A DNA stretch of 64,000 nt from Eupeodes corollae. Its lineage: Eukaryota > Arthropoda > Insecta > Diptera > Syrphidae. The stretch covers positions 119,261,575 through 119,325,574 of the forward strand of contig NC_079149.1 of the NCBI RefSeq assembly GCF_945859685.1, in the 5' to 3' direction. Each line of letters starts with the position of its first letter. The stretch's first letter is position 1. The notes beneath the pieces were generated by a model that was not told the DNA's origin, made no database searches, and saw only the letters and a list, made by a program, of their open reading frames with translations. This document shows, piece after piece, positions 35,643-49,661 of the stretch. Both the position numbers and the translations under genes were made by a program.

Positions 35643-38270
35643 TAGTTTTGAAAATACTACTTTTTTCGGCAAGGGTTAGCCTTTTCTCGAAAAACTGAAA
35701 AAAAATCATTTTTTGAGATTTATGCATCAATTGAAAGGTGGGTCGATGCTCTGTATTTTAGTGAAAACCGCATCATGTTTGGAGGCTTGGTTGAGGAAAT
35801 AGAGCAACCGAAAGGACAATTTGTGATGAGCTGGGTCGAAATTCTGTAATTTTACTTTTTTGACTAAGTTTTTCGAAAACGAGCGATCGTATAACATTTT
35901 GGTTTGCAGTTGTGGGTAGAGCATTTAAATACCTTTCTTTTTGATGTGCATTTGATTGGGTGGGAAATAGTTTTGAAAATACTACTTTTTTCGGGAAGGG
36001 TTAGCCCACGATTTTCTCGAAAAACTGAAAAAAAATCATTTTTGTGATTTATGCATCAATTGAAAGCTGGGTCGATGCTCTGTATTTTAGTGAAAACCGC
36101 ATCATGTTTGGAGGCTTGGTTGAGGAAATAGAGCAACCGAAAGACAATTTGTGATGAGCTGGGTCGAAATTCTGTAATTTTACTTTTTGACTAATTTTTC
36201 GAAAACGAGCGATCGTATAACATTTTGGTTTGCAGTTGTGGGTAGAGCATTTAAATACCTTTCTTTTGATGTGCATTTTGATTGGGTGGGAAATAGTTTT
36301 GAAAATACTACTTTTTTCGGCAAGGGTTAGCCCACGATTTTCTCGAAAAACTGAAAAAAAATCATTTTTGAGATTTATGCATCAATTGAAAGGTGGGTCG
36401 ATGCTCTGTATTTTAGTGAAAACCGCATCATGTTTGGAGGCTTGGTTGAGGAAATAGAGCAACCGAAAGACAATTTGTGATGAGCTGGGTCGAAATTCTG
36501 TAATTTTACTTTTTGACTAATTTTTCGAAAACGAGCGATCGTATAACATTTTGGTTTGCAGTTGTGGGTAGAGCATTTAAATACCTTTTCTTTTGATGTG
36601 CATTTTGATTGGGTGGGAAATAGTTTTGAAAATACTACTTTTTTCGGGAAGGGTTTAGCCCACGATTTTCTCGAAAAACTGAAAAAAAATCATTTTTGTG
36701 ATTTATGCATCAATTGAAAGCTGGGTCGATGCTCTGTATTTTAGTGAAAACCGCATCATGTTTGGAGGCTTGGTTGAGGAAATAGAGCAACCGAAAGACA
36801 ATTTGTGATGAGCTGGGTCGAAATTCTGTAATTTTACTTTTTGACTAATTTTTCGAAAACGAGCGATCGTATAACATTTTGGTTTGCAGTTGTGGGGTAG
36901 AGCATTTAAATACCTTTCTTTTGATGTGCATTTGATTGGGTGGGAAATAGTTTTGAAAATACTACTTTTTTCGGCAAGGGTTAGCCCACGATTTTCTCGA
37001 AAAACTGAAAAAAAATCATTTTTGTGATTTATGCATCAATTGAAAGGTGGGTCGATGCTCTGTATTTTAGTGAAATCCGCATCTTGTTTGGAGGCTTGGT
37101 TGAGGAAATAGAGCAACCGAAAGATAATTTGTGATGAGCTGGGTCGAAATTCTGTAATTTTACTTTTTGACTAATTTTTCGGAAACGAGCGATCGTATAA
37201 CATTTTGGTTTGCAGTTGTGGGTAGAGCATTTAAATACCTTTCTTTTGATGTGCATTTTGATTGGGTGGGAAATAGTTTTGAAAATACTACTTTTTTGGC
37301 AATGGGTTAGCCCACGATTTTCTCGAAAAACTGAACAAAAATCATTTTTGTGATTTATGCATCAATTGAAAGCTGGGTCGATGCTCTGTATTTTAGTGAA
37401 AACCGCATCATGTTTGGAGGCTTGGTTGAGGAAATAGAGCAACCGAAAGATAATTTGTGATGAGCTGGGTCGAAATTCTGTAATTTTACTTTTTGACTAA
37501 TTTTTCGGAAAGAGAGATCGTATAACATTTTGGTTTGCTTTCTTTTGATGTGCATTTTGATTGGGTGGGAAATAGTTTTGAAAATACTACTTTTTTCGGC
37601 AAGGGTTAGCCCACGATTTTCTCGAAAAACTGAAAAAAAATCATTTTGAGATTTATGCATCAATTGAAATTTGGGTCGATGCTCTGTATTTTAGTGAAAA
37701 CCGCATCTTGTTTGGAGGCTTGGTTGAGGAAATAGAGGCAACCGAAAGATAATTTGTGATGAGCTGGGTCGAAATTCTGTAATTTTACTTTTTGACTAAT
37801 TTTTCGAAACGAGCGATCGTATAACATTTGGTTTGCAGTTGTGGGTAGAGCATTTAAATACCTTCTTTTGATGTGCATTTTGATTGGGTGGGAAACAGTT
37901 TGAAAATACTACTTTTTTCGGCAAGGGTTAGCCCACGATTTTCTCGAAAAACTGAAAAAAAAATCATTTTTGTGATTTATGCATCAATTGAAAGCTGGGT
38001 CGATGCTCTGTATTTTAGTGAAAACCGCATCATGTTTGGAGGCTTGGTTGAGGAAATAGAGCAACCGAAAGATAATTTGTGATGAGCTGGGTCGAAATTC
38101 TGTAATTTTACTTTTTGACTAATTTTTCGGAAAAGAGAGATCGTATAACATTTTGGTTTGCAGTTGTGGGTAGAGCATTTAAATACCTTTCTTTTGATGT
38201 GCATTTTGATTGGGTGGGAAATAGTTTTGAAAATACTACTTTTTTAGGCAAGGAATTGAAAGGTGGGTCG
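35643..38270. repeat. Divergent edge of the satellite array
   Basis: The first eight or so units differ more from the consensus than later ones. There are many one-base indels, often in homopolymers, such as TTAGCC lacking CACGA near 35678, GGGTTTAGCCC near 36650 and GTGGGGTAGAG near 36890. About 26 bp is missing near 37538, and a larger gap falls at 38252-38262, where GGCAAGG runs directly into AATTGAAAGG. This is expected at the edge of an array, where homogenisation is weaker, though local consensus error could add to it. Confidence 0.8.
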
Positions 38271-41179
38271 ATGCTCTGTATTTTAGTGAAAACCGCATCA
38301 TGTTTGGAGGCTTGGTTGAGGAAATAGAGCAACCGAAAGATAATTTGTGATGAGCTGGGTCGAAATTCTGTAATTTTACTTTTTGACTAATTTTTCGGAA
38401 ACGAGCGATCGTATAACATTTTGGTTTGCAGTTGTGGGTAGAGCATTTAAATACCTTTCTTTTGATGTGCATTTTGATTGGGTGGGAAATAGTTTTGAAA
38501 ATACTACTTTTTTCGGCAAGGGTTAGCCCACGATTTTCTCGAAAAACTGAAAAAAAATCATTTTTGTGATTTATGCATCAATTGAAAGCTGGGTCGATGC
38601 TCTGTATTTTAGTGAAAACCGCATCATGTTTGGAGGCTTGGTTGAGGAAATAGAGCAACCGAAAGATAATTTGTGATGAGCTGGGTCGAAATTCTGTAAT
38701 TTTACTTTTTGACTAATTTTTCGGAAAAGAGAGATCGTATAACATTTTGGTTTGCAGTTGTGGGTAGAGCATTTAAATACCTTTCTTTTGATGTGCATTT
38801 TGATTGGGTGGGAAATAGTTTTGAAAATACTACTTTTTTCGGCAAGGGTTAGCCCACGATTTTCTCGAAAAACTGAAAAAAAATCATTTTTGAGATTTAT
38901 GCATCAATTGAAAGGTGGGTCGATGCTCTGTATTTTAGTGAAAACCGCATCTTGTTTGGAGGCTTGGTTGAGGAAATAGAGCAACCGAAAGATAATTTGT
39001 GATGAGCTGGGTCCAAATTCTGTAATTTTACTTTTTGACTAATTTTTCGGAAACGAGCGATCGTATAACATTTTGGTTTGCAGTTGTGGGTAGAGCATTT
39101 AAATACCTTTCTTTTGATGTGCATTTTGATTGGGTGGGAAACAGTTTTGAAAATACTACTTTTTTCGGCAAGGGTTAGCCCACGATTTTCTCGAAAAACT
39201 GAAAAAAAATCATTTTTGTGATTTATGCATCAATTGAAAGCTGGGTCGATGCTCTGTATTTTAGTGAAAACCGCATCATGTTTGGAGGCTTGGTTGAGGA
39301 AATAGAGCAACCTAAAGATAATTTGTGATGAGCTGGGTCGAAATTCTGTAATTTTACTTTTTGACTAATTTTTCGGAAAAGAGAGATCGTATAACATTTT
39401 GGTTTGCAGTTGTGGGTAGAGCATTTAAATACCTTTCTTTTGATGTGCATTTTGATTGGGTGGGAAATAGTTTTGAAAATACTACTTTTTTCGGCAAGGG
39501 TTAGCCCACGATTTTCTCGAAAAACTGAAAAAAAATCATTTTTGTGATTTATGCATCAATTGAAAGGTGGGTCGATGCTCTGTATTTTAGTGAAAACCGC
39601 ATCATGTTTGGAGGCTTGGTTGAGGAAATAGAGCAACCGAAAGACAATTTGTGATGAGCTGGGTCGAAATTCTGTAATTTTACTTTTTGACTAATTTTTC
39701 GAAAACGAGCGATCGTATAACATTTTGGTTTGCAGTTGTGGGTAGAGCATTTAAATACCTTTCTTTTGATGTGCATTTTGATTGGGTGGGAAATAGTTTT
39801 GAAAATACTACTTTTTTCGGGAAGGGTTAGCCCACGATTTTCTCGAAAAACTGAAAAAAAATCATTTTTGTGATTTATGCATCAATTGAAAGCTGGGTCG
39901 ATGCTCTGTATTTTAGTGAAAACCGCATCATGTTTGGAGGCTTGGTTGAGGAAATAGAGCAACCGAAAGATAATTTGTGATGAGCTGGGTCGAAATTCTG
40001 TAATTTTACTTTTTGACTAATTTTTCGGAAACGAGCGATCGTATAACATTTTGGTTTGCAGTTGTGGGTAGAGCATTTAAATACCTTTCTTTTGATGTGC
40101 ATTTTGATTGGGTGGGAAATAGTTTTGAAAATACTACTTTTTTCGGCAAGGGTTAGCCCACGATTTTCTCGAAAAACTGAAAAAAAATCATTTTTGAGAT
40201 TTATGCATCAATTGAAAGGTGGGTCGATGCTCTGTATTTTAGTGAAAACCGCATCATGTTTGGAGGCTTGGTTGAGGAAATAGAGCAACCGAAAGATAAT
40301 TTGTGATGAGCTGGGTCGAAATTCTGTAATTTTACTTTTTGACTAATTTTTCGGAAAAGAGAGATCGTATAACATTTTGGTTTGCAGTTGTGGGTAGAGC
40401 ATTTAAATACCTTTCTTTTGATGTGCATTTTGATTGGGTGGGAAATAGTTTTGAAAATACTACTTTTTTCGGCAAGGGTTAGCCCACGATTTTCTCGAAA
40501 AACTGAAAAAAAAATCATTTTTGAGATTTATGCATCAATTGAAAGGTGGGTCGATGCTCTGTATTTTAGTGAAAACCGCATCATGTTTGGAGGCTTGGTT
40601 GAGGAAATAGAGCAACCGAAAGACAATTTGTGATGAGCTGGGTCGAAATTCTGTAATTTTACTTTTTGACTAATTTTTCGAAAACGAGCGATCGTATAAA
40701 ATTTTGGTTTGCAGTTGTGGGTAGAGCATTTAAATACCTTTCTTTTGATGTGCATTTTGATTGGGTGGGAAATAGTTTTGAAAATACTACTTTTTTCGGG
40801 AAGGGTTAGCCCACGATTTTCTCGAAAAACTGAAAAAAAATCATTTTTGTGATTTATGCATCAATTGAAAGCTGGGTCGATGCTCTGTATTTTAGTGAAA
40901 ACCGCATCATGTTTGGAGGCTTGGTTGAGGAAATAGAGCAACCGAAAGATGATTTGTGATGAGCTGGGTCGAAATTCTGTAATTTTACTTTTTGACTAAT
41001 TTTTCGGAAAAGAGAGATCGTATAACATTTTGGTTTGCAGTTGTGGGTAGAGCATTTAAATACCTTTCTTTTGATGTGCATTTTGATTGGGTGGGAAATA
41101 GTTTTGAAAATACTACTTTTTTCGGCAAGGGTTAGCCCACGATTTTCTCGAAAAACTGAAAAAAAATCATTTTTGAGAT

Positions 41180-43135
41180 TTATGCATCAATTGAAAGGTG
41201 GGTCGATGCTCTGTATTTTAGTGAAAACCGCATCATGTTTGGAGGCTTGGTTGAGGAAATAGAGCAACCGAAAGATAATTTGTGATGAGCTGGGTCGAAA
41301 TTCTGTAATTTTACTTTTTGACTAATTTTTCGGAAACGAGCGATCGTATAACATTTTGGTTTGCAGTTGTGGGTAGAGCATTTAAATACCTTTCTTTTGA
41401 TGTGCATTTTGATTGGGTGGGAAATAGTTTTGAAAATACTACTTTTTTCGGCAAGGGTTAGCCCACGATTTTCTCGAAAAACTGAAAAAAAATCATTTTT
41501 GAGATTTATGCATCAATTGAAAGGTGGGTCGATGCTCTGTATTTTAGTGAAAACCGCATCATGTTTGGAGGCTTGGTTGAGGAAATAGAGCAACCGAAAG
41601 ATAATTTGTGATGAGCTGGGTCGAAATTCTGTAATTTTACTTTTTGACTAATTTTTCGGAAACGAGCGATCGTATAGCATTTTGGTTTGCAGTTGTGGGT
41701 AGAGCATTTAAATACCTTTCTTTTGATGTGCATTTTGATTGGGTGGGAAATAGTTTTGAAAATTCTACTTTTTTCGGCAAGGGTTAGCCCACGATTTTCT
41801 CGAAAAACTGAAACAAAATCATTTTTGTGATTTATGCATCAATTGAAAGGTGGGTCGATGCTCTGTATTTTAGTGAAAACCGCATCATGTTTGGAGGCTT
41901 GGTTGAGGAAATAGAGCAACCGAAAGATAATTTGTGATGAGCTGGGTCGAAATTCTGTAATTTTACTTTTTGACTAATTTTTCGGAAACGAGAGATCGTA
42001 TAACATTTTGGTTTGCAGTTGTGGGTAGAGCATTTAAATACCTTTCTTTTGATGTGCATTTTGATTGGGTGGGAAATAGTTTTGAAAATACTACTTTTTT
42101 CGGCAAGGGTTAGCCCACGATTTTCTCGAAAAACTGAAAAAAAATCATTTTTGAGATTTATGCATCAATTGAAAGGTGGGTCGATGCTCTGTATTTTAGT
42201 GAAAACCGCATCATGTTTGGAGGCTTGGTTGAGGAAATAGAGCAACCGAAAGATAATTTGTGATGAGCTGGGTCGAAATTCTGTAATTTTACTTTTTGAC
42301 TAATTTTTCGGAAACGAGCGATCGTATAACATTTTGGTTTGCAGTTGTGGGTAGAGCATTTAAATACCTTTCTTTTGATGTGCATTTTGATTGGGTGGGA
42401 AATAGTTTTGAAAATACTACTTTTTTCGGCAAGGGTTAGCCCACGATTTTCTCGAAAAACTGAAAAAAAATCATTTTTGAGATTTATGCATCAATTGAAA
42501 GGTGGGTCGATGCTCTGTATTTTAGTGAAAACCGCATCATGTTTGGAGGCTTGGTTGAGGAAATAGAGCAACCGAAAGATAATTTGTGATGAGCTGGGTC
42601 GAAATTCTGTAATTTTACTTTTTGACTAATTTTTCGGAAACGAGCGATCGTATAGCATTTTGGTTTGCAGTTGTGGGTAGAGCATTTAAATACCTTTCTT
42701 TTGATGTGCATTTTGATTGGGTGGGAAATAGTTTTGAAAATTCTACTTTTTTCGGCAAGGGTTAGCCCACGATTTTCTCGAAAAACTGAAACAAAATCAT
42801 TTTTGTGATTTATGCATCAATTGAAAGCTGGGTCGATGCTCTGTATTTTAGTGAAAACCGCATCATGTTTGGAGGCTTGGTTGAGGAAATAGAGCAACCG
42901 AAAGATAATTTGTGATGAGCTGGGTCGAAATTCTGTAATTTTACTTTTTGACTAATTTTTCGGAAAAGAGAGATCGTATAATATTTTGGTTTGCAGTTGT
43001 GGGTAGAGCATTTAAATACCTTTCTTTTGATGTGCATTTTGATTGGGTGGGAAATAGTTTTGAAAATACTACTTTTTTCGGCAAGGGTTAGCCCACGATT
43101 TTCTCGAAAAACTGAAAAAAAATCATTTTTGAGAT
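41180..43135. repeat. Three-unit higher-order block, two copies
   Basis: Rare markers TATAGCATTTTGG (41673 and 42651) and AAAATTCTACTTTT (about 41759 and 42737) recur exactly three units (978 bp) apart. This shows that a three-unit block was duplicated. Confidence 0.8.
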
Positions 43136-46100
43136 TTATGCATCAATTGAAAGGTGGGTCGATGCTCTGTATTTTAGTGAAAACCGCATCATGTTTGGAG
43201 GCTTGGTTGAGGAAATAGAGCAACCGAAAGATAATTTGTGATGAGCTGGGTCGAAATTCTGTAATTTTACTTTTTGACTAATTTTTCGGAAAAGAGAGAT
43301 CGTATAACATTTTGGTTTGCAGTTGTGGGTAGAGCATTTAAATACCTTTCTTTTGATGTGCATTTTGATTGGGTGGGAAATAGTTTTGAAAATACTACTT
43401 TTTTCGGCAAGGGTTAGCCCACGATTTTCTCGAAAAACTGAAAAAAAATCATTTTTGAGATTTATGCATCAATTGAAAGGTGGGTGAATGCTCTGTATTT
43501 TAGTGAAAACCGCATCATGTTTGGAGGCTTGGTTGAGGAAATAGAGCAACCGAAAGATAATTTGTGATGAGCTGGGTCGAAATTCTGTAATTTTACTTTT
43601 TGACTAATTTTTCGGAAACGAGCGATCGTATAACATTTTGGTTTGCAGTTGTGGGTAGAGCATTTAAATACCTTTCTTTTGATGTGCATTTTGATTGGGT
43701 GGGAAATAGTTTTGAAAATACTACTTTTTTCGGCAAGGGTTAGCCCACGATTTTCTCGAAAAACTGAAAAAAAAATCATTTTTGTGATTTATGCATCAAT
43801 TGAAAGGTGGGTCGATGCTCTGTATTTTAGTGAAAACCGCATCATGTTTGGAGGCTTGGTTGAGGAAATAGAGCAACCGAAAGATAATTTGTGATGAGCT
43901 GGGTCGAAATTCTGTAATTTTACTTTTTGACTAATTTTTCGGAAACGAGCGATCGTATAACATTTTGGTTTGCAGTTGTGGGTAGAGCATTTAAATACCT
44001 TTCTTTTGTTGTGCATTTTGATTGGGTGGGAAATAGTTTTGAAAATACTACTTTTTTCGGCAAGGGTTAGCCCACGATTTTCTCGAAAAACTGAAAAAAA
44101 ATCATTTTTGTGATTTATGCATCAATTGAAAGCTGGGTCGATGCTCTGTATTTTAGTGATAACCGCATCATGTTTGGAGGCTTGGTTGAGGAAATAGAGC
44201 AACCGAAAGATAATTTGTGATGAGCTGGGTCGAAATTCTGTAATTTTACTTTTTGACTAATTTTTCGGAAACGAGCGATCGTATAACATTTTGGTTTGCA
44301 GTTGTGGGTAGAGCATTTAAATACCTTTCTTTTGATGTGAATTTTGATTGGGTGGGAAATAGTTTTGAAAATACTACTTTTTTGGCAATGGGTTAGCCCA
44401 CGATTTTCTCGAAAAACTGAAAAAAAATCATTTTTGTGATTTATGCATCAATTGAAAGGTGGGTCGATGCTCTGTATTTTAGTGAAAACCGCATCATGTT
44501 TGGAGGCTTGGTTGAGGAAATAGAGCAACCGAAAGATAATTTGTGATGAGCTGGGTCGAAATTCTGTAATTTTACTTTTTGACTAATTTTTCGGAAACAA
44601 GCGATCGTATAACATTTTGGTTTGCAGTTGTGGGTAGAGCATTTAAATACCTTTCTTTTGATGTGCATTTTGATTGGGTGGGAAATAGTTTTGAAAATAC
44701 TACTTTTTTCGGCAAGGGTTAGCCCACGATTTTCTCGAAAAACTGAAAAAAAATCATTTTTGAGATTTATGCATCAATTAAAAGGTGGGTCGATGCTCTG
44801 TATTTTAGTGAAAACCGCATCATGTTTGGAGGCTTGGTTGAGGAAATAGAGCAACCGAAAGATAATTTGTGATGAGCTGGGTCGAAATTCTGTAATTTTA
44901 CTTTTTGACTAATTTTTCGGAAACAAGCGATCGTATAACATTTTGGTTTGCAGTTGTAGGTAGAGCATTCAAATACCTTTCTTTTGATGTGCATTTTGAT
45001 TGGGTGGGAAATAGTTTTGAAAATACTACTTTTTTCGGCAAGGGTTAGCCCACGATTTTCTCGAAAAACTGAAAAAAAATCATTTTTGTGATTTATGCAT
45101 CAATTGAAAGGTGGGTCGATGCTCTGTATTTTAGTGAAAACTGCATCATGTTTGGAGGCTTGGTTGAGGAAATAGAGCAACCGAAAGATAATTTGTGATG
45201 AGCTGGGTCGAAATTCTGTAATTTTACTTTTTGACTAATTTTTCGGAAAAGAGAGATCGTATAACATTTTGGTTTGCAGTTGTTGGTAGAGCATTTAAAT
45301 ACCTTTCTTTTGATGTGCATTTTGATTGGGTGGGAAATAGTTTTGAAAATACTACTTTTTTCGGCAAGGGTTAGCCCACGATTTTCTCGAAAAACTGAAA
45401 AAAATCATTTTTGTGATTTATGCATCAATTGAAAGGTGGGTCGATGCTCTGTATTTTAGTGAAAACCGCATCATGTTTGGAGGCTTGGTTGAGGAAATAG
45501 AGCAACCGAAAGATAATTTGTGATGAGCTGGGTCGAAATTCTGTAATTTTACTTTTTGACTAATTTTTCGGAAACGAGCGATTGTATAACATTTTGGTTT
45601 GCAGTTGTGGGTAGAGCATTTAAATACCTTTCTTTTGATGTGCATTTTGATTGGGTGGGAAATAGTTTTGAAAATACTACTTTTTTCGGCAAGGGTTAGC
45701 CCACGATTTTCTCGAAAAACTGAAAAAAAAAATCATTTTTGTGATTTATGCATCAATTGAAAGGTGGGTCGATGCTCTGTATTTTAGTGACAACCGCATC
45801 ATGTTTGGAGGCTTGGTTGAGGAAATAGAGCAACCGAAAGATAATTTGTGATGAGCTGGGTCGAAATTCTGTAATTTTACTTTTTGACTAATTTTTCGGA
45901 AACGAGCGATCGTATAACATTTTGGTTTGCAGTTGTGGGTAGAGCATTTAAATACCTTTCTTTTGATGTGCATTTTGATTGGGTGGGAAATAGTTTTGAA
46001 AATACTACTTTTTTCGGCAAGGGTTAGCCCACGATTTTCTCGAAAAACTGAAAAAAAAATCATTTTTGAGATTTATGCATTAATTGAAAGGTGGGTCGAT

Positions 46101-47052
46101 GCTCTGTATTTTAGTGAAAACCGCATCATGTTTGGAGGCTTGGTTGAGGAAATAGAGCAACCGAAAGATAATTTGTGATGAACTGGGTCGAAATTCTGTA
46201 ATTTTACTTTTTGACTAATTTTTTGGAAACAAGCGATCGTATAACATTTTGGTTTGCAGTTGTGGGTAGAGCATTTAAATACCTTTCTTTTGATGTGCAT
46301 TTTGATTGGGTGGGAAATAGTTTTGAAAATACTACTTTTTTCGGCAAGGGTTAGCCCACGATTTTCTCGAAAAACTGAAAAAAAATCATTTTTGAGATTT
46401 ATGCATCAATTAAAAGGTGGGTCGATGCTCTGTATTTTAGTGAAAATCGCATCATGTTTGGAGGCTTGGTTGAGGAAATAGAGCAACCGAAAGATAATTT
46501 GTGATGAGCTGGGTCGAAATTCTGTAATTTTACTTTTTGACTAATTTTTCGAAAAAGAGAGATCGTATAACATTTTGGTTTGCAGTTGTGGGTAGAGCAT
46601 TTAAATACCTTTCTTTTGATGTGCATTTTGATTGGGTGGGAAATAGTTTTGAAAATATTACTTTTTCGGCAATGGGTTAGCCCACGATTTTCTCGAAAAA
46701 CTGAAAAAAAAATCATTTTTGAGATTTATGCATCAATTGAAAGGTGGGTCGATGCTCTGTATTTTAGTGAAAACCGCATCATGTTTGGAGGCTTGGTTGA
46801 GGAAATAGAGCAACCGAAAGATAATTTGTGATGAGCTGGGTCGAAATTCTGTAATTTTACTTTTTGACTAATTTTTCGGAAACGAGCGATCGTATAACAT
46901 TTTGGTTTGCAGTTGTGGGTAGAGCATTTAAATACCTTTCTTTTGATGTGAATTTTGATTGGGTGGGAAATAGTTTTGAAAATACTACTTTTTTGGCAAT
47001 GGGTTAGCCCACGATTTTCTCGAAAAAATGGAAAAAAAATCATTTTTGTGAT

Positions 47053-49661
47053 TTATGCATCAATTGAAAGGTGGGTCGAAGCTCTGTATTTTAGTGAAAA
47101 CCGCATCATGTTTGGAGGCTTGGTTGAGGAAATAGAGCAACCGAAAGATAATTTGTGATGAGCTGGGTCGAAATTCTGTAATTTTACTTTTTGACTAATT
47201 TTTCGGAAAAGAGAGATCGTATAACATTTTGGTTTGCAGTTGTGGGTAGAGCATTTAAATACCTTTCTTTTGATGTGCATTTTGATTGGGTGGGAAATAG
47301 TTTTGAAAATACTGCTTTTTCGGCAATGAATTAGCCCACGATTTTCTCGAAAAACTGAAAAAAAATCATTTTTGAGATTTATGCATCAATTGAAAGGTGG
47401 GTCGATGCTCTGTATTTTAGTGAAAACCGCATCATGTTTGGAGGCTTGGTTGAGGAAATAGAGCAACCAAAAGATAATTTGTGATGAGCTGGGTCGAAAT
47501 TCTGTAATTTTACTTTTTGACTAATTTTTCGGAAACGAGCGATCGTATAACATTTTGGTTTGCAGTTGTGGGTAGAGCATTTAAATACCTTTCTTTTGAT
47601 GTGCATTTTGATTGGGTGGGAAATAGTTTTGAAAATACTACTTTTTTCGGCAAGGGTTAGCCCACGATTTTCTCGAAAAACTGAAAAAAAATCATTTTTG
47701 AGATTTATGCATCAATTGAAAGGTGGGTCGATGCTCTGTATTTTAGTGACAACCGCATCATGTTTGGAGGCTTGGTTGAGGAAATAGAGCAACCGAAAGA
47801 TAATTTGTGATGAGCTGGGTCGAAATTCTGTAATTTTACTTTTTGACTAATTTTTCGGAAACGAGCGATCGTATAACATTTTGGTTTGCAGTTGTGGGTA
47901 GAGCATTTAAATACCTTTCTTTTGATGTGCATTTTGATTGGGTGGGAAATAGTTTTGAAAATACTACTTTTTTCGGCAAGGGTTAGCCCACGATTTTCTC
48001 GAAAAACTAAAAAAAAAATCATTTTTGAGATTTATGCATCAAGTGAAAGGTGGGTCGATGCTCTGTATTTTAGTGACAACCGCATCATGTTTGGAGGCTT
48101 GGTTGAGGAAATAGAGCAACCGAAAGATAATTTGTGATGAGCTGGGTCGAAATTCTGTAATTTTACTTTTTGACTAATTTTTCGGAAACGAGCGATCGTA
48201 TAACATTTTGGTTTGCAGTTGTGGGTAGAGCATTTAAATACCTTTCTTTTGATGTGCATTTTGATTGGGTGGGAAATAGTTTTGGAAATACTACTTTTTT
48301 CGGCAAGGGTTAGCCCACGATTTTCTCGAAAAACTGAAAAAAAATCATTTTTGAGATTTATGCATCAATTGAAAGGTGGGTCGAAGCTCTGTATTTTAGT
48401 GAAAACCGCATCATGTTTGGAGGCTTGGTTGAGGAAATAGAGCAACCGAAAGATAATTTGTGATGAGCTGGGTCGAAATTCTGTAATTTTACTTTTTGAC
48501 TAATTTTTCGGAAAAGAGAGATCGTATAACATTTTGGTTTGCAGTTGTGGGTAGAGCATTTAAATACCTTTCTTTTGATGTGCATTTTGATTGGGTGGGA
48601 AATAGTTTTGAAAATACTGCTTTTTCGGCAATGAATTAGCCCACGATTTTCTCGAAAAACTGAAAAAAAATCATTTTTGAGATTTATGCATCAATTGAAA
48701 GGTGGGTCGATGCTCTGTATTTTAGTGAAAACCGCATCATGTTTGGAGGCTTGGTTGAGGAAATAGAGCAACCAAAAGATAATTTGTGATGAGCTGGGTC
48801 GAAATTCTGTAATTTTACTTTTTGACTAATTTTTCGGAAACGAGCGATCGTATAACATTTTGGTTTGCAGTTGTGGGTAGAGCATTTAAATACCTTTCTT
48901 TTGATGTGCATTTTGATTGGGTGGGAAATAGTTTTGAAAATACTACTTTTTTCGGCAAGGGTTAGCCCACGATTTTCTCGAAAAACTGAAAAAAAATCAT
49001 TTTTGAGATTTATGCATCAATTGAAAGGTGGGTCGATGCTCTGTATTTTAGTGACAACCGCATCATGTTTGGAGGCTTGGTTGAGGAAATAGAGCAACCG
49101 AAAGATAATTTGTGATGAGCTGGGTCGAAATTCTGTAATTTTACTTTTTGACTAATTTTTCGGAAACGAGCGATCGTATAACATTTTGGTTTGCAGTTGT
49201 GGGTAGAGCATTTAAATACCTTTCTTTTGATGTGCATTTTGATTGGGTGGGAAATAGTTTTGAAAATACTACTTTTTTCGGCAAGGGTTAGCCCACGATT
49301 TTCTCGAAAAACTAAAAAAAAATCATTTTTGAGATTTATGCATCAAGTGAAAGGTGGGTCGATGCTCTGTATTTTAGTGACAACCGCATCATGTTTGGAG
49401 GCTTGGTTGAGGAAATAGAGCAACCGAAAGATAATTTGTGATGAGCTGGGTCGAAATTCTGTAATTTTACTTTTTGACTAATTTTTCGGAAACGAGCGAT
49501 CGTATAACATTTTGGTTTGCAGTTGTGGGTAGAGCATTTAAATACCTTTCTTTTGATGTGCATTTTGATTGGGTGGGAAATAGTTTTGGAAATACTACTT
49601 TTTTCGGCAAGGGTTAGCCCACGATTTTCTCGAAAAACTGAAAAAAAATCATTTTTGAGAT
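47053..49661. repeat. Four-unit higher-order block, two copies
   Basis: Four rare markers recur 1305 bp (four units) apart in the same order: ACTGCTTTTTCGGCAATGAA (47311, 48616), ACCAAAAGAT (about 47466, 48771), the GTGACAACC and CAAGTGAAAGG pair (about 47745/48041 and 49050/49345), and TTTTGGAAATAC (about 48281, 49586). Confidence 0.85.
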
